A DNA stretch of 64,000 nt from Pollenia angustigena (Eukaryota; Arthropoda; Insecta; Diptera; Polleniidae). Below are positions 46,070-58,028 of the stretch, in pieces. Below the pieces are notes generated by a model, which saw only the letters and a program-made list of their open reading frames with translations, made no database searches and was not told where the DNA came from. Positions within the stretch are counted from its first letter, which is position 1, and every line of letters starts with the position of its first letter. Both the position numbers and the translations under genes were made by a program. The DNA lies in NCBI GenBank assembly GCA_930367215.1, contig OV884056.1, positions 282,578,067 to 282,642,066 on the forward strand. Reading direction: 5' to 3'.

Positions 46070-47130
46070 ATCCAAATTTTTAATATTTTTAATTAGGCTT
46101 AAGTTTATGAAATTTAATTTTTATTAAATTATTTTTGTGAAGAAAGGAATTTTTACAACATGAAAATTAAAAAAAATCGAACCCTGGCCGGCAGGTTACC
46201 ATGACATGTTTCGATCGCAACCATTCGATCTCCTCAGATGGATTTGCCGTCTTACACTCGCAGCCATCGACGACTGCTGACGTCACTAGTCAAACATCAA
46301 TTCTTAAACCAACTTGTATTTTAACATTTGGTAGATCGAAATTTGCTTTCCTGAATGATTATCCATTTCAATTGATTTTACATGTTTTTTCCTTTACTTC
46401 TGTTTTTTCGTACTTTCGTCAAGAATTTTTCTTGAAGTCCAAGTACATTTTTTGTTTTTTCACTTTGTCTTTCTATTTTCTGTTGACCTTTTTCAGCACA
46501 ACTTGAAGGACAAATGTACACATAGAGCTCGTGCCTTAGCTTTAACAATAATTAGTATTGTGGTTATTTTGTTGAACTATTTATGGTCTTTAATCCAAAT
46601 TTTTAATATTTTTAATTAGGCTTAAGTTCATGAAATTTAATTTTTATTAAATTAATTTTGTGAAGAAAGGAATTTTTACAACATGAAAATTAATTAAAAT
46701 TGTTATTGATAATCTTTCATTCTTGACGTTGCTCGGGCTCGAACCCTGGCCGGCAGGTTACCATGACATGTTGCGATCGCAACCACTCGATCTCCTCAGA
46801 TGGATTTGCCGTCTTACACTCGCAGCCATCGACGACTGCTGACGTCACTAGTCAAACATCAATCCTTCAACCAACTTGTATTTTAACATTTGGTAGATCG
46901 AAATTTGCTTTCCTGAATGATTATCCATTTCAATTGATTTTACATGTATTTTCCTTTACTTCTGTTTTTCGTACTTTCGTCAAGAATTTTTCTTGAAGTC
47001 CAAGTACATTTTTTGTTTTTTCACTTTGTCTTTCTCTTTTCTGTTGACCTTTTTCAGCACAACTTGAAGGACAAATGTACACATAGAGCTCGTGCCTTAG
47101 CTTTAGCAATAATTAATTGTTTTAGACGAA
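46070..47130. repeat. Recent tandem duplication, two units of about 0.5 kb
   Basis: 46070-46560 and 46591-47120 match almost base for base. The offset is about 523 bp on the left and 561 bp on the right, because unit 1 lacks about 38 bp near 46170. Both contain a tRNA-like region on the minus strand. ORFs through both units are parallel shadows. Confidence 0.92.
46729..46800 (-). repeat. tRNA-derived SINE head (unit 2 of the tandem duplication)
   Basis: On the minus strand GATCGAGTGGTTGC resembles an A box and GGGTTCGAGCCC is a perfect B box, about 35 nt apart. A cloverleaf could not be completed. In unit 1 (about 46183-46240) the 38-bp deletion removes part of the B box. Confidence 0.5.
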
Positions 47131-47660
47131 TTACAATTATGACCACCACCAATGTCAATAATGAGCCTACATACATACATATGTATATTATGCGTAAAAT
47201 AAAAAATCGCCTTGCGGCTGACCACATTGTTGACGGTTGTTATGGTGGCACAACAAAAACAGCTTTTTTCAATCTTGAATACCCTGAATAATCAGAGTTA
47301 ATCTACAATTTTATACAAAGTTGGATGTATGAAATTCCTTTGTCCAAAAAATCTACCAAAATTTGTACAATTAAGCATGGGCTATTACAATTAAACAAAT
47401 AAAACAAGTTATTTTTAAACCATATTATTTTATTTATTTATTAACTAAATTATAAGTATAATAATAAGAGGAAGAGCTCTGGCATCGATGGCCTTAAGCT
47501 CAAAACCATATTTAAATAAAACATATATTTTAAATATTATTATTTTGCTTTATTTAACAATCAACTGAATTGATTTAACAAACTTATTCAATTAACAATT
47601 TGATTGATTGAATAATTTGCGTAATTGAATTTAAATTGTATTTCACACTGTTTATATATA
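47131..47660. other. Intergenic, no feature seen
   Basis: AT-rich, with a short (ACAT) run near 47167. Nothing else supported. Confidence 0.5.
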
Positions 47661-48153
47661 CACAGAAAAAATTATTAGTAGTTTTTTATCAATTAAAAAA
47701 ATTATTTAAAAAGTACTTAAACTTAATTAACGTAATAATTGAATCAATTTTTTTTTTTTTTTTTTTTTTTGTTGAACGAAAATTAAAAATATAATTTTGA
47801 TTTAATTAACATTTTAGTTGTTTTGAAATAAATTTTGAATTAAAAAAATAATCAAATTACAAAAAAATTATTTCGTTTAAAATAAAATAATTTAAGCTTG
47901 TGAAATTGTTGTTGGAAATTGTCAAAATCAATCAACACATTGTTTGAAACGGCCAAGTTGTTTGGTAATTTTTTTAATTAAAATTGAAAATATCATTTAT
48001 TGAAAAAAAAAATATTCAAAATATAAAATTTTTACAATTTTTAGTAATCAATATAATCATTTTGGTATGCACCTATTACAACAAATGGGTTGCTTGATTC
48101 TATGAATTTGGTATAAAATTGGTGATTAGAGAAAATTTTAAATTTTTTCTGTG
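47661..48153. mobile_element. TA-flanked MITE with CACAGAAAAAATT ends
   Basis: CACAGAAAAAATT (47661-47673) is mirrored perfectly by AATTTTTTCTGTG (48141-48153), with TA outside both ends. Interior is made of ATTCAATTAAA-type words. 493 bp, non-coding. Same terminal type as 32097-33100. TA duplication suggests Tc1/mariner mobilisation. Confidence 0.78.
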
Positions 48154-49503
48154 TACTAAATGTTCCTTTTACTCCTCTGGGGAGCGGCCCTATGCAAATA
48201 CACTGTTTAATTTATTCAATTAAAAAAAAAAAAAAAATTAGTTTAATTTATTCAATTAAAAATTTAATCGATTTAATGCAAAAATTCAATCATTGTTTTA
48301 ATCAATACAATTATTAAAATAAATTTTCTGTATTGTAATCAATAACGTTAGTAATTCATTCAATTAAAGCTTTGATTTTTTTTAAATTAATTTGTTAATT
48401 CATTCAATTAAAATATTGTTTAATATTAATAATTTTTGTAATTAAAATGTTAAAACTTTTTAATTGGAAAAAAAATCCTTGTTTTGCAATTTTTGCAAAT
48501 TTGAGTATTTGGTATAATTATTTCGGTGATTTTTTGCTTGTTTCAATTATTTTGGTGATCAAAACATTTTTTTACTATTTACTGTGTATTGCATGTTTTT
48601 AATGTGTACAAAAAATACTGTGTGCAGTAGTGCCAACTTAACACTTTTAAAAATTGCAAATGCAAAATATCGTAAAAAAATTTTTCGTTCAAAAATAAAC
48701 ACTTATATGCTTTAAAGAAAAGTGAAAATAATTAAGCAACATATTTAGTATTGGAGGGATACTTTAATTACAACCTTAGTTTTTTGCACTTTTTTCCAAA
48801 ATTTTGGCACCACGTCTTTCGAAAATTGTTTTGAATTTTGTTGAGCAATATATCAGTTTGTACCTTATTAACGGATCTTGCCCGTAATATTCAAATTATA
48901 AGAAGAACTACTTTAAAAAGCAAATGTCTATTCCCCAGCAAAAATAAAGTGAGAAAATCAAAGGAAAAAGTGATCGAAGAAATTACGAGAGAAAAACTAT
49001 TTGCGATAAGGGGAATTTTTTTCCGTGAAAATTGTTTCGCTTTATTATTCTCCTTTGAATAACCTCAAAAAAATGTTCAAAGGAGTTTTTCTTGATCGCA
49101 AATATAGGAAAAGGAAAAAATTACGAGAGAAAAATTATTCACGGGGTAATTGTTTGAATATGGAAATTTGTTTATAGGAGCAATTTCAAACAAAAAATGT
49201 TTTGATTCCACAAATTTTTGTTTGAATTTGTCTATCACTCGGTAATTTTACAAACCAATTAATTTTCGCTGCTAGTATTATTCTAAGTTTATTTAAGGTA
49301 ATAGTAAAAACACAAAATTTAAAGATTACCAGAAGACTTCAAAAAGTAAGGGTTTATGGGAAAGTTTACGAGATTTATGAGGGCAAATTGCAGTCAGTTA
49401 TGATATGCGATATTAAAACATTCGATATTAAAACATGGTCCCCATCATAGCTGGGATATACGGATAGCCCATTTTAACATGCACATGGACAGACAAATCA
49501 ATA
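48154..49503. other. Intergenic with relic of the CACAGAAAAAATT family
   Basis: About 48200-48480 repeats CAATTAAA words, and 49140-49230 matches the right interior of 32097-33100 (GAATATG..AATTTGTTTATAGGA). No gene seen. Confidence 0.45.
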
Positions 49504-50341
49504 CACTGAAAGAAAAATGCTTCATATATTAAATGAATCATTTTCATAAAAAAAATTTCCTTGGGTAAATGAAAATTTTCATTTCGTAAAAATCGCTTCA
49601 TTGGATTTCGTAACTACGTTAAAAAATTTCATTGGATATATGAAAACTTAAGTTTGTCCAAGTTAAACAAAAAATTTTAGTTGGGAACATAAAAAAACAA
49701 TATACAAACATAACTATATTCATAAATTAATACAAAATTATAGTTTCCTTAAAAAAATGTTTAATTGTTAATTAAAAAATATAAGATTTAATAATTTCGT
49801 ACATCTAATGTTACGTGTATGTCGTTAAGTTTATGAAAGCAAAAAATTTTTTTATAAAAGCAACATATTTCAATAATTGCCTTCATAAATTTAAATTTTC
49901 ATTATGACAATAAAAATATCATTATAGTATTGAAACAAAAACTTTCAATCAACGTTGTTATTTTTATTATTGACAATTTAATCTCATATTTACGCTCTTA
50001 ATTGAGTAAAAAACATGGTTCTTTTATCCAAAAACTACACTGCCCCAGTAGACTAGCTGGTAGTGAGCTAGTCTATCAGCACCGAGGTTGCGCGATCGAA
50101 TCCCGCCAGAGACAGAAAAAAATAAAATAAAGTAAAATAAAATAGGAAAAAAAATAATAAAAAATATAAAAAAAAAATTTGTTTTACTTTATTGAAAGTA
50201 TTCATCCAATGAATAATATTCATAGATTTAATGTCATGTTTCATTGATCCAACGAAGCGCTGCATAGGTTCCTTTTTAATGCAATTTTTCATGGGATTAA
50301 TGTCAAAATTCATTGGTATTGCGAAGAAAATTCTTTCAGTG
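49504..50341 (+). mobile_element. TA-flanked TIR element E, copy 2 (complete)
   Basis: CACTGAAAGAA at 49504 and TTCTTTCAGTG ending at 50341 are perfect inverted ends, each next to TA. Homologous throughout to 23278-23965 in the opposite orientation. Contains the SINE-like module at 50040-50115. No transposase ORF. Confidence 0.85.
50040..50115 (+). repeat. tRNA-derived SINE head in element E, copy 2
   Basis: 76 nt with CTGCCCC/GAGACAG ends, a D-arm region hairpin TAGACTAGC/GCTAGTCTA and a GATCGAATCCC B-box-like segment. An A-rich tail (AAAAAAATAAAATAAAG) follows directly, the usual layout of a tRNA-derived SINE. Confidence 0.55.
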
Positions 50342-50427
50342 TAGGCCAATAGTATAGGAATTATAATCGGAATAACAAACTAATATATACCCTCTGCACG
50401 TCTCCTTAAGGGTATGTAGGGAAACAT

Positions 50428-50886
50428 TTAAAGGATATTCCACCTTTTGGTGTTATATCCATTTGGGAAATTAGGTGCAGCCAATACCTGGAATTTGGCA
50501 TAATTCAAAATTGAAAAATCTTTTGAGATCGCGGTTGACCATAGATCCTCACTGGTAACATGGAAGTCAGTAACGCTTTGTAATAAAGTTCCAGTCTGAC
50601 TATTGGTTGAGGTGCCTTCGGGATCACGTGGTAGTTGTGGCTTACACACAGAGTCGCGAAAAGGAGATTTTAAAAAGCCTACTTCTACGGCTGATTTCTT
50701 ACAACTTTTGGGAAAGTTCGGTCTGTGGGAAGATCTTCTTTGGTGCTGTTGTTGCTCAACAGATGCTATTAGCATATTCCAAAAGCAACAGAGGTTAGAA
50801 GCTCCGAACCCTAAACAAAGGCCGAGTATATAATTTTGCAGAATTGTAAACTCATTGAATTGAAACAGTTGTGATTGCAGACCCAT
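50428..50886 (-). CDS. Unrecognised 152-codon ORF, candidate host gene or exon
   Basis: The frame is open from ATG (50884-50886, context CACATGG) to TAA (50428-50430) and is noticeably less AT-rich than its surroundings. Residues about 14-42 are hydrophobic (ILQNYILGLCLGFGASNLCC) and could be a signal anchor or membrane segment. They are followed by a Gln/Arg-rich stretch EQQQHQRRSSHRP and a polar Ser/Thr-rich remainder ending in TKRWNIL. No family was recognised. AAAAGGTGGAA near the end could be a splice donor, so it may be one exon of a longer gene. No promoter or polyadenylation signal could be assigned. A decayed transposon ORF is an alternative. Confidence 0.35.
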   Translation of the reverse strand: MGLQSQLFQFNEFTILQNYILGLCLGFGASNLCCFWNMLIASVEQQQHQRRSSHRPNFPKSCKKSAVEVGFLKSPFRDSVCKPQLPRDPEGTSTNSQTGTLLQSVTDFHVTSEDLWSTAISKDFSILNYAKFQVLAAPNFPNGYNTKRWNIL

Positions 50887-51889
50887 GTGTCTCAGTTAAT
50901 GAAGAAATGAAAAATGGAGTTATTAAAATAATTAAAAAAGAGTGTGAAAAAAAACTCAAAATTGCTACCAGATTGTGTTGGCTGTTCTAACACACAGGGA
51001 TGGCTGATAAACGCATTGTTTGTTGCCCAGCGGTTAAGACCACCTTAAGGCCAACATGGCAGGTGCTTAAGTTAATATTTTCTACTCATACCCATTCCGC
51101 ATGCGTTGAAAGGTATAAAAAATATCAATCTAGTGGTCTCGTTTTTTTTTTTAATTTAGTTTTTTTACAAATATTTGCAAAATGTGAACACACCTTAAGC
51201 AGACTATCAATTTAATCAAGTGTCGCAAAAGAAAAGTTGTTTTATTTATTTATTAATTTTCTTTATTTTTCTCTCTAAGTCAGTCTCTGTGCTATCTTTT
51301 ACAATAATAGTTACAATACGACAGTGAATACTCAAAGATAATTCTCAAGAGCAAATTTAATGCATTTAATTTCAAGTTGTTTGTAAAATGTCAATATTGT
51401 TTTAAAAGTTGCTTGTTAAATAGAGTTAAATAATTTTTATTGTTTAATTAAGTAAATAAAATTAAACAAAACAAAACAAAATGTGGTTGAAGTGCTTGTA
51501 GAAAAAAATTCTAGTAACAAGCTGTTGCTTAATTATGTTTGCTGAAACGTTCTTTTAATTATTTAAGTTATTAACAAATGTAAAGAAAAAAAATTATATA
51601 AAATGTATGTTTTAAAGAATTAACCAAAAGAGTTTAAATATAGACTTTTTGAAAACTTAAAGTTAAGAGAAAAAAAACTTTACTTTAAATCATTATAATC
51701 TTGATCAAAACATAAAAATATGGATATTAAAAAAAGTGTGTGCATGTGAAATAACGTAAGTAAACACTGATTTACAAATTGGTTTTTTTTTGTTGTTTTC
51801 TTGCGAAGGCAATAGAATGAAACAATTTGTTTTTTAATTTTGTTTTTTCTTTATACCCACTTACAACTACAATTCGAGTCGAAAAGAAC
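50887..51889. other. Intergenic, no feature seen
   Basis: No supported gene. Short ORFs lack similarity. Confidence 0.45.
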
Positions 51890-52169
51890 CCAACCAATTG
51901 TAGGGGGATGTAATAAAAGATAAACTCGCTGTTTATTGTTGGTGTTTTGTTTAGGCTTTGATATTGATACAAGCAAGACTTATTCGCTTTTAGGGTTTTA
52001 TTTGTATAATATTTTTGGCTTTTCTAAAATCTTTGGAAAAGGTTTCCTGATGATCTGGCCTAAGCAACCAGTGAAATGCGCATAGAAGCAAGCTTTCCCT
52101 CAGCAATAAAGTTCAGTGTATTTATCATATATGAAAAATTGGGAATTTAGCACGTCATACAAAAATCTT
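51890..52169 (+). repeat. Dispersed repeat Q, copy 2
   Basis: Closest to copy 1. It shares CCAACCAATTGTAGGGG at the left and CGTCATACA..AAATCTTA at the right. Followed about 80 bp later by GTGTTGCCA, as is copy 3. Confidence 0.8.
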
Positions 52170-53159
52170 AACTGATGGTTTTCGTTTAACAAAAAAGTTT
52201 AAAAACTAAAAAAAAATCAAAACAGGTAAAGAAAGTAAAGACGGATTAGTGTTGCCAAAATAGTAATTTTTTGTTTACATTTAGCTTTTTTCATCTTAAA
52301 TATTTAGCCATGTAAGAATAAATTTAGCCATTTGCAAGACAAAAATTTAAAATCTTTAAAAATTTTTATGGTTCTTCACGGAAAGCTGTTTATCAGGTTA
52401 TATGGTTATGTAGTTATACAAAAATAAGCATGGAAAATTATTTTATAGTCAAGTCGTACCATATTGTACCTCACGCCACAATAGTTAAAAACTATTTTCG
52501 AAAGTGTAGCCTAATTGGGACCCATGGGAGCTCATGAACATCCTCCAGAACAAAATCATGCTATGAGGTTAAGATGTGTAAAAGTTCTTTGTGCTGAATA
52601 GTATTAAGATATCTTCATCTTAACCGAAAAAGAAAACCTGTTTCAATTTGGTCACCTCCAACAAATCTATTTTCAAAGAAAATGTTAAACATATTTTTTT
52701 TTAATTTGACTATATTATTTTCACCGAAAACAATATTATGGTTGACTTAGTCCTCCATCAAGAAGCCACTAATATATTATGGTTGGCTGCGACATGTTAT
52801 GGTTAATAATAACTAACATGTGTTTTACACTTATTGTTAATTGTTGTTGTTTTTCAACCATAGCATGTTGCTTTTAAATACCAATTCTTTAAAACTATTT
52901 ATGGACACAAAACTCCATTAGCGGAACATAAATAAATCATATGAGATTATGGAGCGATTTTTACCATTTTCCATAGACTTGGTCCTGTTCTTTGCCCACA
53001 AAATTAATATGGACATTTGTTAATCAGGCACTTTCAAAAAACTAAATATTAAGAATGATCGACGTTACTCTATAGTCTATAATTTGACTTTTGATGCTTT
53101 GCTTAGGCATTTCACATTTCTTATTCACTTTAACATGATTTTTATATAAAAGTTTCTAA
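52170..53159. other. Intergenic with a TIR-element relic
   Basis: About 52640-52870 shares TTGGTCACCTCCAACAAA and TTATGGTTG words with 33617-33810 and 53929-54872. Not bounded. Confidence 0.4.
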
Positions 53160-53300
53160 TTTCGTTTGCGATTTCTGGGTCCTTACGAGTCGCGCAGTTA
53201 ATTTAACGATGGCCGTCTTACCGCTTGTCTGTTGGCTCGTAGTATTTTCAAAGACGCCCGAAATAATTGGAACTGGGTTCTGCTTATGTTTTAATATATA
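53160..53300 (+). mobile_element. mini-me/DINE-1-like core fragment
   Basis: CTGGGTCCTTACGAG, then GTTAATTTAACGATGGCCGTC and degenerate GTCY units match the core at 19795-19850 and 62975-63035. Ends not found. Confidence 0.5.
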
Positions 53301-53714
53301 TTTTTTTTTTTTTTCTTTTTGTTTCACATAACAAATAGATGAATGATTTGCCGCTTAAACAGAGCAATGTGTTTTCAATAAAATTTTTACTCAGCATAAT
53401 TTTTTAATCCTGTTTGATAATGTGGGTTAGTGGGTGAGTGGTCTAAGACCCTGCATTACGTTAGATAAAGGTATTAAATATTCAGCACAGTCTAATGTAG
53501 CACTCTTATTTGTTTTTCTTTACACCGAAGGCGACATAAGTATAAGTGCTTATTCGGCAGGACTCAACGGAAATTAATTTGAAATAAATTGAATATGAGC
53601 GTCATTTGTTGGACGCTGATGTCTTAACAGATCGGAAATGGGTATTTTCTAATTATTTTACCGCTCAAAATAAGTGACACTGAAATTCTTGTCAGCGTTT
53701 TTATATCTTCCCTT

Positions 53715-55370
53715 AAAAACATATATGAGGGGTATAGATTCAAGGACTGCAAAGTCCACATTTATAGTTTTCGTAATAAATAGTAAAAACCTCTAGCTCA
53801 AAGTATATTCATATTTATGTATTGTATATCTGCTATTCAGTAAATAAGAATATGATGGAGATATGACGCAAGTTTCAACGAAATCGATATAGCGGTTTGC
53901 TGGCAATTACATTGCTGTGTTTGATCTACACGCAGAGAATATAAAAATATGGTTGGGCATGGTTACGGCAACAACACTATGTTTATTGTAACAATATATT
54001 GTTGTCGTACACAAATAATTGTTATTTTTATTTAATATCAACAATATTATAGTTACTGTAAACATATCAATGTTTATCGCAATTATAAATTTAAGTATTT
54101 TTGACCGAAAAATAATAATTTTTCTAACAACCAAATTATGATAACTTTCAAGACATATTATATTACCCACTATATCATGATATTTAATAGTCATAACGTG
54201 ATAACTTTCTATACATTTATCATATTTTGTTTATGATGCAATCAAACTATTTTTACTCTAATCATATTATGCTAGCGCCATTTGTAAAATTACTTTGAAT
54301 CAGTTGTGTCGTTTGTTTAATATGTGAGTGGTTAAAGAAGATAAATTACCATAAAAAATAATAAATTTAAAGAAATTAAAATAATTAATAGTGCAAAATA
54401 TCGTAGTAAAATCCAACAACGAATATTGAACTTCGCTATTTGTTTTACATCAAGAAAAATTGTAAAAAGTCACAAAATAAAAAATCGATACATAAAAATT
54501 TAATTTATTTTGTATTGTTATGACAGTTATTAAAGGAGCTGTATCATAATATGATTGCTTCTAAATTTATTATGACTAACATGATGATAATATGATTTTT
54601 TCTTAGCTTATTATAATTAACATGACAATAATATGATTAATTTCTTAGCTTATTATGATAAACATGATAATAATATGATTCCTTTTTAATATATTATGAT
54701 TAACAGAATAATAATATGATTAAGGGAAAAATATTATGATGTAATATTACGAATATATTTAGCCATTATATGATTTAATAATAATCTTAATATGGTGACA
54801 TCAATCATGATTCTTATCATAATATGTTGCTCTTAGAATATGTTAACCACAACCATGTTTTTTCTTTGCGTGTAATCAAATGGAATTTGCTGCTTTTTTA
54901 GCATGGGCAAGTACTTAAAAAAATCAGTAGTTATAAAATCCTAAACTTAACAAAGGCTTAGTTGTTTCTTGATTTATTTGGAGGAACTTCATAACAACTT
55001 AGCTCCATAATTACGACTAAAGTCAAAGTTATAAAATGAAAAATAAAACAAACTGCTTCATATAAAAAAAAATTGTTTTATATTTAATTTCTTTTTAGTT
55101 TTGTTTTGCAAAAAGGAAAAATAAACAAAAAAAAATAGCCTGCATTTTCGAAAATAGTTGAGAGAAAAAGAGCTTAACAAACTGTGTTTTTGCATCAATT
55201 CTTAATTTTTGAACATACTTTTTTATGGGATAAAAGTGTTTCTGGTAATGTAATATTCACTAATTGGAAGCATTCAATAAATTCAACTAGGAGGTATTAT
55301 TAGTTACGTTTGTGAAAAAAAGTGGACTTTGCAGTCTTTGAATCTATACCCCTCAAATATGTTATCGCGA
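53715..55370. repeat. Inverted repeat pair enclosing a nested MITE
   Basis: 53720-53775 and 55310-55368 are inverted relatives over about 50 bp (GAGGGGTATAGATTCAAGGA and on through GACTGCAAAGTCCAC). They may be the ends of a 1.65-kb element into which 53929-54872 inserted. No ORF. Confidence 0.5.
53929..54872. mobile_element. TA-flanked MITE with CACGCARAGAA ends
   Basis: CACGCAGAGAA (53929 on) is mirrored by TTCTTTGCGTG (to 54872), each next to TA. CATGGTTG words follow both ends. The interior (about 54540-54735) holds about four tandem units rich in TATTATGATTAACATGATAA and its near-palindromes. Confidence 0.8.
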
Positions 55371-57379
55371 ATGTAAAAAGCTTGTAAAATTATGAACACT
55401 AAACACAGCTGCAGTAAGATAATAACAAAGTCATAATTTTGATATAAAATTTTTTTTTAATATCACCTAAATTTTATTGCATTAGCTGATCAAAAAAAAA
55501 AAAAAAAACAAGAGTGGAGTTTAGTGCAAATGGTCGTGGCTCTTTTATTAAATCTAACGACAAAATACGCAGAGTTTCCATAACGATGTTTTGAATTTGT
55601 TCTTTTTCAAGACCATTTGCACCAAGCAGTGACTTTCAAATAGTTACTGAAATTTAAATGAAAAATTTCGCTAAAGTTCTTTAAAATAAATTAAGCATTT
55701 TAATTAATACTGTGCCGTTCATGTCAAACACATACTCTTAATTATCTTTCTTTATGCAGATAGAGAAATAAATTTTTCTTTTACGCTAATCAATCAAATA
55801 ACTGATAGATGATAGCCAAAGTTTTCTACCAAAAAAAAAAAAAAAACAAAAGTTTTTTTTTTAAATTACCTATGAAAATTTTTCTACAAATAAACAAAAT
55901 TAATTTTAACAAAACAAACAATTAACTAAAAATTAATTTTGTTAAACTTTTCCAAAAATAAATTCCTGAATATTCAGTTTTAACAAGACATTTAAAAATG
56001 TTTTAAAAGTTTTTTTGGGAACTTTTACAATTTATATTTTGTTTATTTTCCTAAGGAATTAAATACCACGAAAAAAAGTTTATTGGATGGATGTGGCGGA
56101 TTGTGATTTACTCTTCTGGTGTTTGTATATTTTTCTATGCATGTGATAGATGTGTGTGTTCAAGCGCAAGAAAACTATTTGAAAATAAACATGGATTTTT
56201 AGTTTTGAGAGGAAATTAATAAAAATTTTACGAAGTATTCTTTAGGTAGAAAGTAATTTTTTTCTTAACACATTTTCTAATTATACTGACGTTAAAAAAA
56301 AAATAAAACAAATACAAGATTTTAGATAGACTTTTTTTTGTAGCTATTCACGTTTCGGGATTTCCTGATTATCACACAATTTAGGTAGTTTGGCTAGGAT
56401 ACAATAATAAAAAAAAAAATACATTCTAGACAGTACTTGTTTCTGTCAAAACCTTGCAATACAGTAACAAAATCTTTCCTATACTCCTTGTATTTAAAAA
56501 TTTCCTTGTGCAGTCTGGGGGAATTTGTGATGTTTACTTGTTTTTCGTATGTAGCGGATGCATTTATAAAGAATGTGTGATGTTTTAGGCTTAGCCATAT
56601 AAAATTATTTATACGTTGCTTTTCACAACTGAGAAAAACGTAACAACGAAGGAGTGGCGCACAATGAATATTTAATCTAATTAACACAAATCAAAAAACA
56701 AACTGATAGCTTTTAATAACTCAACGTATGTTAATCACTTAGTTGTTAGTTGAAAAAAGCGACGGATAAACTACAAAGGATTCTTTGTCACTAGGCCTTT
56801 ACTTGTTTGTCGTATGTAGTGTACAAATATAAACAATCTTTTTGCATACAATTTTTTTTGTAATATGTATTATCAAAGAAATAAACATACAAAATATTTT
56901 ATAAAAAATAAAACATATGTGTATTTTCTGTTCCCACTCTTATTGCTGCGTGAATTTTTCATGCTCTTGTTAAATTTTAAGAGTATTTTTCATACCCGCA
57001 CTTTTACTATAGTAAAGAACTAGTTTTTTGTTTCTTCAAAAAATGCTGAAGTATCTCTGCGGGAAATTTGTGTAAATTAGTCTTAAAGCACTTATCCCGC
57101 GACCAGTGAACAAAATATTATAATAAAACGGAACGAATCGTGATAAGTGAAAACAAGACATAATCATTTAACTAGTGATAATGTATTTGAAGTATAGTTA
57201 CTCCAAAGCTAGTCATGTGATTGGATTTTGTGAGGATAGTGGCTAATTCTATCTGGTATTATTATTTTTATTATTATATAAGGGGAATCTATCATATTAA
57301 CATGGTTCACTCGGGACATTATCTGCGACAGGCATTATTTTAACCAAAATTTAATTTATCCATTAAGGTTATTTTAGTG
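55371..57379. other. Intergenic, no gene seen
   Basis: AT-rich. TTTACTTGTTTTTCGTATG-type sequence occurs twice (about 56532 and 56799). GTGCAAATGGTC near 55533 is mirrored near 55611. No family recognised. Confidence 0.4.
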
Positions 57380-57553
57380 AAATGTCACAAGGTGTCAAAA
57401 AGGTGCCAATTAACCCCTTCTAGGACATCGCCATGTAAAAGTTACAAGTCCCCTTCATACAAAGTTTTAGAACTAGAACCGGTCTCTTCCACTTTAGAAC
57501 TGTCCCGTGATAAGTTTGCTGTTAGTTCCCTTTCCCCTAGGGATATGATTGAA
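57380..57553 (+). repeat. Dispersed repeat R, copy 3 (partial)
   Basis: Matches the right part of 14480-15085: AGGTGTC..CCAATTAACCCC, GCCATGTAAAAGTTACAAGT, AGAACTAGAACCGGTCTCT and CCCTAGGGAT. More diverged than copies 1 and 2. Confidence 0.7.
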
Positions 57554-57651
57554 AATCGACCGGCTTTTATTTAGTAGAAATCTAGATAATATACAGAGAA
57601 CCCTTTAATGAATCTTATGGGTCGATTACGGCTGGCAACACAACTAAAGCT

Positions 57652-57743
57652 GAGTTGCCAGCAGCGAAATCAGTAACTATTAGAAAAAAAAAATTTTATA
57701 TATTAACATGAGTGGCGCTCCCTGATTTCTCTGCTGGCAACTC
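57652..57743. repeat. 22-bp inverted repeat around a 48-bp spacer
   Basis: 57652-57673 and 57722-57743 are complements with one mismatch (GAGTTGCCAGCAG core). A further GCTGGCAAC half-site at 57631 also pairs with GTTGCCAGC at 57655-57663. Possibly a small MITE. No duplication found. Confidence 0.5.
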
Positions 57744-57994
57744 AACCTCAGTTCAGTTTGATCCAGGATCCCAAGCAGGGAACACCCTCAAAAATTTTTC
57801 TGTTTATAGTTATTTTGGTGTAGGGCATCGAATGGTCGGGCTTGACCGAATACATTTTCTACACTTGTTTATTTTTTCAAATCAAAGACTTACAGGTTAG
57901 CTATGGAAGTGGCCAACGCAAAAGTGTTGACACGCGTAAATAGGCCAGACACAATAAGGGGAAACTACCAGGAATTTTGCTATTGCTTTTCTAA

Positions 57995-57999
57995 CGTTG
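57995..57999. other. Left target duplication of the Transib element (CGTTG)
   Basis: CGTTG precedes the left terminus and is repeated exactly at 61638-61642. Transib elements make 5-bp, GC-leaning duplications. Confidence 0.92.
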
Positions 58000-58028
58000 C
58001 ACACTGGGGATTTCGCGGAAAAAAGTCA
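58000..58028 (+). repeat. Left Transib terminus, 12-spacer RSS-like
   Basis: Heptamer-like CACACTG (58000-58006), 12-nt spacer (58007-58018), then AAAAAAGTC (58019-58027) in nonamer position. Read inward from the left end. Confidence 0.75.

Noticed and set aside
46201..47291. Two similar ORFs of 101 and 77 codons
   Set aside because: They are the same frame in the two tandem units over SINE-like sequence. Their similarity reflects the duplication, not coding constraint.
50603..50833. Plus-strand ORF opposite the candidate gene
   Set aside because: Shadow of the longer minus-strand frame. Cys-run and composition are unlike a protein.
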